Under the pieces are notes generated by a model. It was given only the letters and a program-made list of their open reading frames with translations, made no database searches and was not told where the DNA came from. From the NCBI RefSeq assembly GCF_031453555.1, contig NZ_JAVIZM010000001.1, forward strand, positions 3,169,001-3,233,000: a DNA stretch of 64,000 bases. Direction: 5' to 3'. Both the position numbers and the translations under genes were made by a program. Shown here piece after piece: positions 34,637 through 43,958 of the stretch. The stretch is from Bacillus sp. SLBN-46. GTDB lineage: Bacteria; Bacillota; Bacilli; Bacillales; Cytobacillaceae. The stretch's first letter is position 1; each line of letters opens with the position of its first letter.

Positions 34637-34892
34637 ATGAAAGACAGTTTTCGTAATTCTCTGCTGATTTTGTCCCTCATCACCTGTATGAAGGACAGTT
34701 TCAACCCTTCTCCAGCTAATTTTGTCCTTCATCGCCTGCATGAAAGACAGTTTCCACCCTTCTCCAGCTAATTTTGTCCTTCATCGCCTGCATGAAGGAC
34801 AATTTCTAAAATTACCCACATGATTTTGTCTTTCATCAAACAAATGAAAGACATTATTCTTGCTGCCCCAACCAATTTTGTCTTTCATCCCT
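34637..34892 (+). repeat. 52-bp tandem array A3 (5 units)
   Basis: Units start at 34637, 34688, 34740, 34792 and 34844 (one period of 51, the rest 52). Between units TGTCCTTCAT and ATGAAGGACA form a 10-bp stem around a 7-nt loop (CGCCTGC). The linker is 25 nt, beginning GTTTCC and ending TTT. It fills the divergent intergenic region between the CoxG-like gene and the BASS symporter. Confidence 0.92.
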
Positions 34893-35018
34893 ACGAAAAC
34901 GCTTTCATTAATTAACGCTTTAAACTTAAAAAATAAATTAATATTCAAACTATTGTGTTTATTGGAATAATATTCTATAATACTTTTCATTACGAAATAT
35001 TACACAGAGGTGAGCACA

Positions 35019-35990
35019 ATGAAAACGTTAGAAAGAATCAGTCAGTTTGTCGGCAATACTTTTGCCATTTGGGTACTATTGTTTGCAGCACTAGCATTTT
35101 TTTCACCCGCAACCTTTACATGGATTGCACCACACATTCCGCTGTTGTTAGGAATCATCATGTTTGGGATGGGCTTAACCCTATCTGCCAATGATTTTAA
35201 AGAAGTATTTAAGCGCCCAAAGGATGTAGCCATTGGTGTAGTTGGTCAATTTTTAATTATGCCAATCCTTGCATTTTTATTAGCAAAGGGTCTAAATTTA
35301 TCACCTGAAATAGCTGTGGGGGTTATTTTAGTCGGATGCTGTCCTGGTGGAACAGCCTCTAACGTGATGACCTTCCTCTCTAAAGGAGATGTTGCACTAA
35401 GCGTTTCGATTACATCGATCACAACCATACTTGCTCCACTTGTCACACCTGCACTTATTTTATTACTTGCTAGTGAATGGATTCCTGTTGATGCCGGCGG
35501 TCTTTTTCTATCAATTGTAAAAATCGTGTTATTCCCAATCATCCTTGGTGTAGTGGTAAAGCGGTTATTCAATAAACAAGCCCAGGCCAGTGTAAAGGTT
35601 CTACCGCTTGTCTCTATTGTAGCAATCGTCGCGATTGTCACTGCTGTAGTATCTGTTAGCCAGCAGGCCATTGCAAAGACAGGATTAATCATTTTTGCAG
35701 TAGTCGTTCTACATAATTGCCTTGGTTATTTATTAGGTTATGCTTTCGGAAAAATGTTCAAGATGGATTTATCAAAGAAAAAAGCGGTGGCAATCGAGGT
35801 TGGGATGCAAAACTCTGGTTTAGGTGCAGCCATTGCAGCGGCACACTTCTCTCCACTAGCAGCTGTACCAAGTGCCATTTTCAGTGTTTGGCATAATATC
35901 TCAGGGCCAATCTTAGCAACTATCTTCAGCCGAATGAAAGACGACAAAGAATCAACAACTGTACATGCAGACCAATCCTTAGCAAAATAG
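35019..35990 (+). CDS. BASS-family sodium symporter (YocS-like)
   Basis: The 323-residue protein with nine or ten helices is a bile acid:sodium symporter family member. 'LLGIIMFGMGLTLSANDF' and 'ILVGCCPGGTASNVMTFLSK' are the sodium-binding core motifs, and 'AIEVGMQNSGLGAAIAAAHF' is the second crossover helix. Bacterial members import pantoate, pyruvate and other organic anions; this one is not assigned. The ATG at 35019 is preceded by AGAGGTG at short spacing. The gene has a repeat array upstream. Confidence 0.9.
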   Translation: MKTLERISQFVGNTFAIWVLLFAALAFFSPATFTWIAPHIPLLLGIIMFGMGLTLSANDFKEVFKRPKDVAIGVVGQFLIMPILAFLLAKGLNLSPEIAVGVILVGCCPGGTASNVMTFLSKGDVALSVSITSITTILAPLVTPALILLLASEWIPVDAGGLFLSIVKIVLFPIILGVVVKRLFNKQAQASVKVLPLVSIVAIVAIVTAVVSVSQQAIAKTGLIIFAVVVLHNCLGYLLGYAFGKMFKMDLSKKKAVAIEVGMQNSGLGAAIAAAHFSPLAAVPSAIFSVWHNISGPILATIFSRMKDDKESTTVHADQSLAK

Positions 35991-36109
35991 CTTTCTATAA
36001 AAACCATCTTCCTACTCTCGGGAAGGTGGTTTTCAACTTTTGGAAATCAACCCCTAAACAAATCTCCTTTTAACCTTGTTATAATAGTGTTAATCAAGGA
36101 GTGTATCTT

Positions 36110-36931
36110 ATGAAAATAGTAAAATATCTTTTTATATTAGTTTTGATTATTGGTCTTGGCATTTCTGCATGGGTCTATTACCCTCAGTACCAAATATACA
36201 AAATGAAAAAACAAACTACAGTTGCGGTTAGCCATAAAGCCCACCAAATCACCTATCTCCATTATTTTCAAAATGCTAAAACACCTGGTCTGCACCAACT
36301 GGCCATCGGGGATTCGATTATTCGCGGAGTCGGTGCTGGACAGGATGAAAACTTTGTCAGTCAATTTTCTACCAAATTAGCTCAACAGACGAACAAAGAG
36401 ATTACCTTTGAAAATCAAGGAATTAATGGAATTACGAGTGGTGAATTAAACGAACTTGTCCAGGAAGGCCGATTTGACGAATCGATTAAGCAATCTGATA
36501 TTATCACCATCAATGTTGGAGGTAATGATATTCTCAGAATGGCCAAGGGGCAAAATTTTCGTACGGTTATTCAGGACTATGACCAGCTGCAAGCCTCTTT
36601 TTCAAAAAATTTGAGTGATATTTCTGATCGAATTTCTACTTTGAATCCGAAAGCTACTATTGTATTTTTAGAATTGTATAATCCCATCTCCCCTGAAGAT
36701 CAAATGTATCCTCTTGCGGATAAATTGCTACCCAAATGGAATCTTCATATCTATGAAGTAGCTAATCATATTCCAGGATCCATCGTTATTGAAACAACAA
36801 AGGTTATAAATGGAGACCATTTACAAAACCTCTCCTCAGATGGTGTCCATCCAAATGTTGCTGGATATACCGCGATTTCCGAACAAATCTTGTATCAGCT
36901 GAAACATCAAGTTAGAAAAAGCTCTGTATAA
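36110..36931 (+). CDS. Membrane-anchored SGNH/GDSL-type lipase or esterase
   Basis: The 273-residue protein has one N-terminal helix (about 5-23) and an SGNH hydrolase domain. 'LAIGDSIIRGVGA' carries the catalytic serine in block I, 'NVGGNDILRM' is block III, and 'SSDGVHPNVAGY' has the Asp and His of block V. The enzyme should act outside the membrane on an ester, perhaps in lipid or wall modification, like Bacillus YpmR. CAAGGAGTG precedes the ATG at 36110. Confidence 0.9.
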   Translation: MKIVKYLFILVLIIGLGISAWVYYPQYQIYKMKKQTTVAVSHKAHQITYLHYFQNAKTPGLHQLAIGDSIIRGVGAGQDENFVSQFSTKLAQQTNKEITFENQGINGITSGELNELVQEGRFDESIKQSDIITINVGGNDILRMAKGQNFRTVIQDYDQLQASFSKNLSDISDRISTLNPKATIVFLELYNPISPEDQMYPLADKLLPKWNLHIYEVANHIPGSIVIETTKVINGDHLQNLSSDGVHPNVAGYTAISEQILYQLKHQVRKSSV

Positions 36932-36947
36932 TTCTGCGGAAATAAAT

Positions 36948-36985
36948 GAAGAGACCTATTCTGATACGAATGGGTCTCTTCTAAT
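36948..36985. terminator. Terminator between the SGNH hydrolase and the haloperoxidase
   Basis: GAAGAGACC and GGTCTCTTC form a stem around a 16-nt loop, between two convergent genes. Confidence 0.75.
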
Positions 36986-36988
36986 TAT

Positions 36989-38521
36989 TTAAATGGTAAT
37001 CTTTGTCCCATCAAATTTTGTGAGACAAAATCCTTCGAATTCCTCATTATATGTGGATCGGTAATCATGTAGCATTCTAATTGCTACGTTTTCTCCAAGT
37101 AACATCCCATTGATCGCGCTACTCCGGAAGTGAACACCAGCAGTATTTCGACCAATCGCAATATTATAGGCAAGTTTGTTCAATTCCCCGCCAACTGTAA
37201 GAGTTCCATCATAAGATTCTAACGAGAGGCCGTCACTGCTCGCAACAACCGGATCAGGAATAACAAATGATTCGTTAAAGAATGCTTTTAACATCGTCAC
37301 CATCGCCCCAATAAATGTGGCATGACCAGAAGGATATTCAGGATGTGTAGGACAACCTTCAGCAAAAGCTTGAGGCAGCAGATACGTTTTATATTTTTCA
37401 TAAGTTTTTGATAATGCTATTGAATTTAGTACTACTGGATGAATGGGGTAGTTAGCGTCCCCCGTCATTTTGTGGTGAATGCGGCCACCAAACTCCTCCG
37501 GACGGATCCGCCGGTGGACAAGCCATTTTTGACACCAGGCAGCATCTAATGCAGGACGAACAGCTCTTAGGACAAAGTCTAAAACGTGAGCTGACCCAAA
37601 GCTGGAAAATCCAACTTGGGTGTTAGATTTGAGGTATGGATTGCACATGTCCAATGCCCCAGGTCCGTAACTAAGAAGAATTAAACAAGGAGCTAGTCCA
37701 CTTTCTAACGAATAATCCTTGTGTACAAACTCTCCTAAAACTCGACCATTTCGAATATATCGCGGGGTGGAATCATAAGTGTTACTGCTAGGGAGTGGTT
37801 TGCCCGTTTGAACAGCTAGCCAATCCTCATAGTTCGTTAAATGGTCATCCCCTGCTATTGTTGTTTTATATTTTTGGACAATCTTAGTGGCAATAAAAGG
37901 ATATTCCTTCCATAGAAACTGCGAAATATATGGTCCCTTTAAAGCTCCAGGGAAAGCTTGTCTAAATAAAGTCTTAGGAGTAACTTGTCCATTCATTTTG
38001 GGCCCATGAAATTTTGTCAATGTAGAAAGTTCTTCTGCAGCAGCAATAGTTAGAGGATGAGTATGATAGTCATTAAAGGGGATATCACGTGTTAATGCTT
38101 GCCAGTATAGCTCAACCATTTCAGATGCAATCTCTTCACTGTTAAAGGCTGGTGGTGGTGGACAAACCATTTGGTGACTATCTGGTCCGACTAAATCAAA
38201 TGAATAAGCAGATTGAGGATTAACTAGCTTTCTTTCACCTCCTAGTGGGATCTTTTCAAAATCTTCAGGTTCACCAGTTCCTATTGCCTCTAGATATTTA
38301 TCATATGCACGGAGGTCCACTTCACCGAGACTATTCTGCGGGAATGCTTTAATATAACTCGCAATTTTATTAGGGTATCTCCTTTCATCCCCGTTACTGG
38401 GATGTTCCACTTTAGGAAGCTTTTTGTAGTATAATGCTGTTTCGTTACGAATTTTAAAAGCTTTTTGAATTCGTTTAATAGATGAAAGATCACCTTTTAA
38501 TTTTGCTTTCTTAAAACCCAT
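36989..38521 (-). CDS. Vanadium-dependent haloperoxidase / PAP2-like protein
   Basis: This 510-residue protein has all the residues that bind vanadate in haloperoxidases. K332-x6-R339 is in 'KWLVHRRIRPEE', S398-G399-H400 in 'HPEYPSGHATF', and R458-x5-H464 in 'GRNTAGVHFRSS'. Such enzymes oxidise halides with peroxide, while phosphate-using relatives are acid phosphatases; sequence alone does not separate them. There is no signal peptide, so it is probably cytosolic or spore-associated. AAAGGAGTG precedes the ATG at 38521. Confidence 0.88.
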   Translation of the reverse strand: MGFKKAKLKGDLSSIKRIQKAFKIRNETALYYKKLPKVEHPSNGDERRYPNKIASYIKAFPQNSLGEVDLRAYDKYLEAIGTGEPEDFEKIPLGGERKLVNPQSAYSFDLVGPDSHQMVCPPPPAFNSEEIASEMVELYWQALTRDIPFNDYHTHPLTIAAAEELSTLTKFHGPKMNGQVTPKTLFRQAFPGALKGPYISQFLWKEYPFIATKIVQKYKTTIAGDDHLTNYEDWLAVQTGKPLPSSNTYDSTPRYIRNGRVLGEFVHKDYSLESGLAPCLILLSYGPGALDMCNPYLKSNTQVGFSSFGSAHVLDFVLRAVRPALDAAWCQKWLVHRRIRPEEFGGRIHHKMTGDANYPIHPVVLNSIALSKTYEKYKTYLLPQAFAEGCPTHPEYPSGHATFIGAMVTMLKAFFNESFVIPDPVVASSDGLSLESYDGTLTVGGELNKLAYNIAIGRNTAGVHFRSSAINGMLLGENVAIRMLHDYRSTYNEEFEGFCLTKFDGTKITI

Positions 38522-38815
38522 TATTCTCACTCCTTTCATAATAAAATCAACATATTGTATGTAAAATAAACCATTTGGAAACGGACAAACATACTGTTCA
38601 TCCTTCTAATAATGCATATATTTCCACTGCATTACACACCTAATTTATTCCATTTATCTTGATATTCTATTATTATTAAAGCTCTGTTAACAAAATGTAA
38701 TATTCTTATAACACAGTTGATAGAATGATTTGGTAAAATATTGATACATTAAATAGTACGAACATTTAGAATATTATATAAAAATAACTGTATTAAATGA
38801 AAGTGGTGATGTTAG

Positions 38816-39922
38816 TTGATCAGAAAGATGTTAATCACACTGAGCTTGGCCATTGTGCTAATAGCAGCAGGTAACGAATTTTCCTTACATAGAGTTCATG
38901 CCGAATCGTTAACTAACTTACAAAGTCAAAACAATCCATCGCAGTCATCCCCTCCTATAAGCCAAACAACAGTTGAAACAGAAATTCCCAACTCTCAAGG
39001 AAACATAGTCAATGCAGAGGAACAAATGAAGCGCGTTTACGAGGCAATCCAAGCCAATAATGTAGAGATACTGAAGAACGAAAACTATAGTAAACTAACG
39101 AAGACAGAAGTGGAAAAACTTGAAAAAGAAACGAAGGCTATAAAAGAAAGTATGGAAAAACGGAAGGATATTTTAAAGGACCGCGCTCTTTCCTATCAGC
39201 ATACTGATATGCATGTCTCCTACCTTGACGTGTTGCTGGGTTCTACTAGTTTAGGTGATTTTGTGGAACGGGTTGGTGCAGTTGCAGCTATTGCCGAAGC
39301 CGACCGCACTCTTTTGGAGCAGCAGGAAAAGGAACAGCAGGAATTGGATAACAAAAAAATTTCTCTAGAAAAAAAACTTACTGAACTGGCCAATCTAAAA
39401 AACAACTTAGAGACGTTAAAGGCTCACCTGGTCAAACAAAAGAACGAATACGTATTGTTAAATAAACAGGTTAAAGAGGGAGCGAGAAAAAAGGAAGCTG
39501 CTCAAACCCACATAAATGTTTTTCCAAGCAAATCAAATGATTACATAAGTACGGTCATTAACGCAGGCAAGAAGTATATTGGGAACTCGAATTATGTTTT
39601 TGGCGGCGGAAGAAGTGCTAGTGATATTGCTCGGGGTAGATTTGATTGCTCTGGCTTTGTACATTGGGCTTTTGCGCAAGCGGGGGTTAAAATTGGCAGT
39701 ACTACATCCGCAATTAGAAATGATGGCAGGCAGATATCCCCTCAGGAAATGCAGCCAGGGGATCTCGTGTTTTTTGATACGTATAAGAAAGACGGACATG
39801 TCGGTATCTATATCGGCGATGGGAAGTTTATCGGTTCTCAAAGCTCAACCGGTGTTGCCATCGCTGATATGACAGAAGGATATTGGAAAAATGCCTTTAA
39901 AGGACGGGTTGTGCGGATATAA
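38816..39922 (+). CDS. CwlO-like secreted NlpC/P60 peptidoglycan endopeptidase
   Basis: The 368-residue protein has a signal peptide (about 1-29), a Ser/Gln-rich linker and two coiled-coil parts (about 63-125 and 155-230). A C-terminal NlpC/P60 domain (about 245-368) carries C278 ('RFDCSGFVHW') and H328 ('DGHVGIYIGDGKF'). The coiled coil plus NlpC/P60 plan is that of CwlO-type DL-endopeptidases, which cut wall peptides during growth and are held in check by FtsEX. Start is TTG with GTGGTGATG upstream. Confidence 0.92.
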   Translation: MIRKMLITLSLAIVLIAAGNEFSLHRVHAESLTNLQSQNNPSQSSPPISQTTVETEIPNSQGNIVNAEEQMKRVYEAIQANNVEILKNENYSKLTKTEVEKLEKETKAIKESMEKRKDILKDRALSYQHTDMHVSYLDVLLGSTSLGDFVERVGAVAAIAEADRTLLEQQEKEQQELDNKKISLEKKLTELANLKNNLETLKAHLVKQKNEYVLLNKQVKEGARKKEAAQTHINVFPSKSNDYISTVINAGKKYIGNSNYVFGGGRSASDIARGRFDCSGFVHWAFAQAGVKIGSTTSAIRNDGRQISPQEMQPGDLVFFDTYKKDGHVGIYIGDGKFIGSQSSTGVAIADMTEGYWKNAFKGRVVRI

Positions 39923-39985
39923 TTTGCGAGGCCGCGCATTCGGTTTGTTGCGGTTAGCCCTTGTACGAGTGTAATTGTTCCGTCT

Positions 39986-40478
39986 GGTGCGTAGAACCTT
40001 CCTATGAGACCGTTTGTTCGATTACTTAATCTGTTTGGTCGCGTAGAACCTTCCTATGAGACCGTTTGTTCGATTACTTAATCTGTTTGGTCGCATAGAC
40101 CCTTCCTACGAGACCGTTTGTTCAATTTCTTAATCTGTTTGGTCGCGTAGAACCTTCCTATGAGACCGTTTGTTCAATTACTTAATCTGTTTGGTCGCAT
40201 AGAACCTTCCTATGAGACCATTTGTTCGATTACTTAATCTGTTTGGTCGCGTAGACACTTCCTACGAGACCGTTTGTTCGATTACTTAATCTGTTTGGTC
40301 GCGTAGAACCTTCCTATGAGACCGTTTGTTCAATTACTTAATCTGTTTGGTCGCATAAACACTTCCTATGAGACCGTTCGTTCGATATTCAATCCTTTTG
40401 GTCTCATAGACTGTTCCTACGAGACCGTTTGATTGATTTTTTAATTCGTTCGGTCGCATAACACACTTCTATATAAGG
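39986..40478 (+). repeat. 52-bp tandem array A4 (10 units)
   Basis: Units start near 39986, 40037, 40089, 40141, 40193, 40245, 40297, 40349, 40400 and 40452. Arms GGTCGCGTAG and CTATGAGACC flank the loop AACCTTC; the 25-nt linker begins GTTT and ends TTT. Variants such as GGTCTCATAG with CTACGAGACC keep most of the pairing. It is the largest of five arrays with the same period. The remaining 40480-40729 shows no gene. Confidence 0.94.
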
Positions 40479-40729
40479 TTGAATATCCTATGGCTTCATT
40501 TACTTGCCCTACACCTAATAGGCTAAAGAAGACATAAATTAACGAAAGTTGGATATTCACAATTTTCAACTCTCCAAGGTTAATAGGGTTTTCCATTATT
40601 ATAGTGAATTTCCAAGGTTTGGATAAACCTTCATTCTAAAGATTGTAGATAACCACCTAAAAATTTTTAAAAAATTAGAGGCTTTTTTTTGGAAACTGCA
40701 TTTAATGTATATGAAGGAGATGATGAGGT

Positions 40730-41029
40730 ATGGCAGAGATAAATTTCCATCAACTTGCCCAAGAACTATTAAAAAGAGAAGTTGAGGTTGTTACGCTTCA
40801 AGGAACTTATACTGGAAAACTACTTGAAGTGGGTAAAGATGTTATTGTGTTGGAGACAAGAGGCCGGATGCGTTCCACGTTAGTGGCAATTCGCATTGAA
40901 ACCATTGTTGCTCTCTTCCGTGTAGAAAACATACAAAGAAGAGGTCCTTTTGGCTTTAATCAAGAGGCATTTGAGGACGAACGTGAACATGATCATGACC
41001 ATGACCAAATGGAAAGCAGTGACCATTAA
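40730..41029 (+). CDS. DUF2642-like small protein with His/Asp-rich tail
   Basis: The 99-residue protein has an Sm-like beta-barrel pattern ('VEVVTLQGTYTGKLLEVGKD' and 'VIVLETRGRMRSTLVAIRIE'), as in DUF2642-type proteins of Bacillus. A tail follows with 'DEREHDHDHDQMESSDH'. Relatives are associated with spores in some species, but the role is unknown. GAAGGAGATGATG precedes the ATG. The acidic-His tail resembles that of the CotA gene product in this window, possibly only a shared composition. Confidence 0.68.
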   Translation: MAEINFHQLAQELLKREVEVVTLQGTYTGKLLEVGKDVIVLETRGRMRSTLVAIRIETIVALFRVENIQRRGPFGFNQEAFEDEREHDHDHDQMESSDH

Positions 41030-41060
41030 TACCTGTGATTTTTAAAAATATTTTTTCAAG

Positions 41061-41097
41061 CAAGAGCAGTTACTCCTTATCAACTGCTCTTGTTTTA
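41061..41097 (+). terminator. Intrinsic terminator after the DUF2642-like gene
   Basis: CAAGAGCAGTT and AACTGCTCTTG form an 11-bp stem with a 10-nt loop, followed by TTTT. Confidence 0.9.
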
Positions 41098-41107
41098 GTT
41101 TGCTTTA

Positions 41108-42001
41108 TTACAATTGAAAGGTATAACAGGTTACCCCTTCGACTTGTTTAAAACCTTCTTGAATATATAAAGCTTTGGCCCTTTCATTTTCCGCGTTCAC
41201 ACACAGAATTGTCTTGTCATATGAAATTTGTTTGGCAAAATGCAATAAATATCGGAGGAGGATCCTTCCCAAGCCTTTTCCTTGGTATTCGGGCATAATC
41301 GCAATCGGACCAATATTCATAATCGGTGCATCCTCATAATCATCGACTGCCCCGCGAATGACTCCAACAGGTCGATTTTTGTGATAAAGGATTAAGGAAG
41401 CCCCTTCAATATAATCATCATTTCCCATCATTTTAGCAACCATATCTGGAGTGTGTGGTGTTTCACTCCCCTTTAGATTGGCAAAGCCAGCGTTTCGAAC
41501 CGTACACCATGCTTCTTCATCTACTCCTAGTCGGTAGGGACGAATTTCATATCCCTCTGGCATGGTGAAGTCCGGAACCACTTCATCACCTCTTATAAGT
41601 AAGAAGGTGTATCGTTCTGCCGTAAATTTCAATTGTTCCATAAACTTAGCCAATTTTTCATTTGCAAATGGGACGAACAAAAAGACTTCATCCAAGCCAG
41701 TTGTCTTCTTTACCATTTCCTGCATTAATAGGTTATAGCTCTCGATATTGTCCGCTTCTGAATGAAAAATCCTGAAACGCGCTTTCCTACCACGACGATT
41801 ATATTCATTTATCATCAGTGAGGCAGCAGCGATTAATTCTCCCTCCTGATTAGTTAGGATGTAGGTCGGATTTTCTTCATTGGGTTGAAATTTTGCTAGA
41901 TGGTCGTCATACAAAAACGAATCATCTAAGTCCACTTTGTGTTTCTTACAATACGCAACAAAATCTGCCACTCTCCCAGGGCCTAAATATTCTACTATCA
42001 T
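41108..42001 (-). CDS. Two-domain GNAT acetyltransferase (mycothiol synthase-like arrangement)
   Basis: The 297-residue protein has two GNAT domains: N-terminal ('YILTNQEGELIAAASLMINE') and C-terminal ('NIGPIAIMPEYQGKGLGRIL', 'LCVNAENERAKALYIQEGFK'), with only the second showing a clear acetyl-CoA loop. The tandem layout is that of MshD and similar proteins, but Bacillus uses bacillithiol, so another substrate is likely. The ATG at 42001 has AAAGGGGAG upstream at suitable spacing. Confidence 0.87.
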   Translation of the reverse strand: MIVEYLGPGRVADFVAYCKKHKVDLDDSFLYDDHLAKFQPNEENPTYILTNQEGELIAAASLMINEYNRRGRKARFRIFHSEADNIESYNLLMQEMVKKTTGLDEVFLFVPFANEKLAKFMEQLKFTAERYTFLLIRGDEVVPDFTMPEGYEIRPYRLGVDEEAWCTVRNAGFANLKGSETPHTPDMVAKMMGNDDYIEGASLILYHKNRPVGVIRGAVDDYEDAPIMNIGPIAIMPEYQGKGLGRILLRYLLHFAKQISYDKTILCVNAENERAKALYIQEGFKQVEGVTCYTFQL

Positions 42002-42144
42002 CTCTTGCACTCCCCTTTGTGCTGCTATCTTATTATTTTTCTAGTTTATTTCCTGTTTTCCTGCTATTACAGAATCAGTTTTTTTAACATTACGGACCGC
42101 TCATGTTAAAATAAGGGAATCTTAATGTTAACAGGGGGATTATA

Positions 42145-42438
42145 TTGGAAGAGTTTGTTTATGTAATAAGACCGAAGCGAGAACATTTTATTGAGACAAT
42201 GACTGATGAGGAAAATACGATAATGGGAAAGCATTTTGATTATTTAAAGGATCTTTTAGCACAAGAAAAACTGATCCTTGCAGGTCCATGCCTAGATGGC
42301 GCCATGGGAATTTGTATTTTTCGTTCAGAATCATGGGATGCTGCGCAGAAGATCATGGAGAATGATCCCTCTGTTGTAGAAGGTGTCATGAGTTGTGAGT
42401 TACATAAATACCGTGTTTCCTTAATGGAAGGACGGTAA
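42145..42438 (+). CDS. YciI-family protein
   Basis: The 97-residue protein contains 'HFDYLKDLLAQEKLILAGPC' and 'SWDAAQKIMENDPSVVEGVM', the YciI ferredoxin-like fold pattern, with H and D in place to form the usual putative catalytic pair. The activity is unknown in most members. Start is TTG with AGGGGGAT upstream. The next gene follows by 28 bp on the same strand, so the two may be co-transcribed. Confidence 0.85.
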   Translation: MEEFVYVIRPKREHFIETMTDEENTIMGKHFDYLKDLLAQEKLILAGPCLDGAMGICIFRSESWDAAQKIMENDPSVVEGVMSCELHKYRVSLMEGR

Positions 42439-42466
42439 ATAAATTTTTTAGACAGAAGGGTTTCCA

Positions 42467-43558
42467 TTGAATAAAGACAACAAAATGCTTCGATTTTCCG
42501 TTACCTTGGCAGTAGCGCTCATCGGTGGCCTCTTGTTTACGGTACTTCATACCCCGATTCCGTGGCTGCTGGGACCGATGACAGCGGTTTTAATTGGAGC
42601 TAGATTTGGAAAGATCACGTTTTTTTGGCCGAGTTATATTCGTGATACGGGGTTAATTATTGTCGGTTACTCGATTGGTCTTTCGTTTACGAAAGCGGCA
42701 CTTTTACAAATTGTAGCTAAGTTACCTTCAATGTTGCTAATGACCGTTTTACTTGTTACTTTTTGTGCTGGGATTGCCTTTGTGGTGTCTAAGCTTTCAG
42801 GAGTGGACTATCCCACAGTGTTGACAGGGAGTATTCCGGGAGGCCTTTCACAGATGATTATTTTCGCCGAAGAGGTCAAAGGAATTGATATAACTACTGT
42901 GACCTTTCTCCAAGTAGCACGATTGTTAATGATTATTTTCTTTGTTCCCTTTCTTATCCTGGGGTCATATTTTAAACATTCACCTGCTCAGACAGGGTTT
43001 GATATTATTGAAAAAGAGATGCCCTTCACTGGACCTTTTTTCCCAACAGTACTCATGTTTGCTGTACTCTGTATTGGGTGTGCTTTTTTAGCAAAAAGGC
43101 TTAAGTTTCCTACCCCATTTCTGTTAGGGCCGATTCTTGGAACAGCAATCGCTACGATTTCTGGTTTCCACGGTCCGTCATTATCACCTGCGGTTTTGGA
43201 TGTATCACAATTTTTGATTGGCGGTTACATTGGACTGTTGTTGAAGCCTGAAAAATTACAACATAAGGCGAAAGTCATTTCACTAGCCCTTGTTAGTGGG
43301 ATGATTATGATTTTGGGGTCGATTGGTTTAAGCATGCTTCTCGTTTCGTTTTACGATATTGCTCCCTCCACTAGTTTTTTGAGCTTGGCACCTGGAGGTA
43401 TGGATCAAATGGGCATTCTCGCACATGAGGTGCACGCTGATTTATCAATGGTAACGGGGTATCAGCTTTTTCGGTTGTTTTTTATTTATTTCGCGGTGCC
43501 ACCGTTGCTTAGATTATTTTTTAAGATTGGCTATCGTGGAAAAACAAAATCAGTTTAA
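42467..43558 (+). CDS. AbrB-family membrane protein (PF05145, ammonia monooxygenase-like name)
   Basis: The 363-residue protein has ten helices in two repeats, each with a 'PWLLGPMTAVLIGA'/'PFLLGPILGTAIAT' segment. 'GSIPGGLSQM' and 'SLAPGGMDQMG' lie at the start of the matching helices. Databases call this PF05145 family putative ammonia monooxygenase or AbrB, but it is probably a transporter. Start is TTG with AGAAGGG upstream. It directly follows the YciI-like gene. Confidence 0.88.
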   Translation: MNKDNKMLRFSVTLAVALIGGLLFTVLHTPIPWLLGPMTAVLIGARFGKITFFWPSYIRDTGLIIVGYSIGLSFTKAALLQIVAKLPSMLLMTVLLVTFCAGIAFVVSKLSGVDYPTVLTGSIPGGLSQMIIFAEEVKGIDITTVTFLQVARLLMIIFFVPFLILGSYFKHSPAQTGFDIIEKEMPFTGPFFPTVLMFAVLCIGCAFLAKRLKFPTPFLLGPILGTAIATISGFHGPSLSPAVLDVSQFLIGGYIGLLLKPEKLQHKAKVISLALVSGMIMILGSIGLSMLLVSFYDIAPSTSFLSLAPGGMDQMGILAHEVHADLSMVTGYQLFRLFFIYFAVPPLLRLFFKIGYRGKTKSV

Positions 43559-43633
43559 CCTTAAATAAGTCTAATGACTCCAGTTCATTATCTTGGGCAT
43601 AATAATGTTTATCTACATTAAAGGTGGGATATT

Positions 43634-43819
43634 ATGAGGCTAAGAAATGGAGATTTTTATACTAATGTTATTACCAATAAGTTATATAGGCTAAATGAAG
43701 ATGGCGATAGTAACTGGTATTTGAGCTTGCGTGATGAAGAAGGTTATCATGAAACAGAAAAGACCTCAGGACGTGATATGATTAGATTGGTAGAAAGTGG
43801 GTATAAAAAAATTAAATAA
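43634..43819 (+). CDS. Small hypothetical protein
   Basis: The 61-residue protein ('MRLRNGDFYTNVITNKLYRL' at the start, 'DMIRLVESGYKKIK' at the end) has AAAGGTGGG before the ATG, so it is likely translated. It is charged and soluble with no recognisable family. A second small gene follows 140 bp downstream. Confidence 0.65.
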   Translation: MRLRNGDFYTNVITNKLYRLNEDGDSNWYLSLRDEEGYHETEKTSGRDMIRLVESGYKKIK

Positions 43820-43958
43820 AATAATCTACCCGTTTCTGTCAGGGTACCTATAATCAAATGCTTTTCGTGGAAACCAGGTAAAATTTTAAAAAAATATAAG
43901 ATTTTCCAAGGAAAAAGTCCACTTTATGTCGAATATAACAGCTAAAGGGGATGACCCA

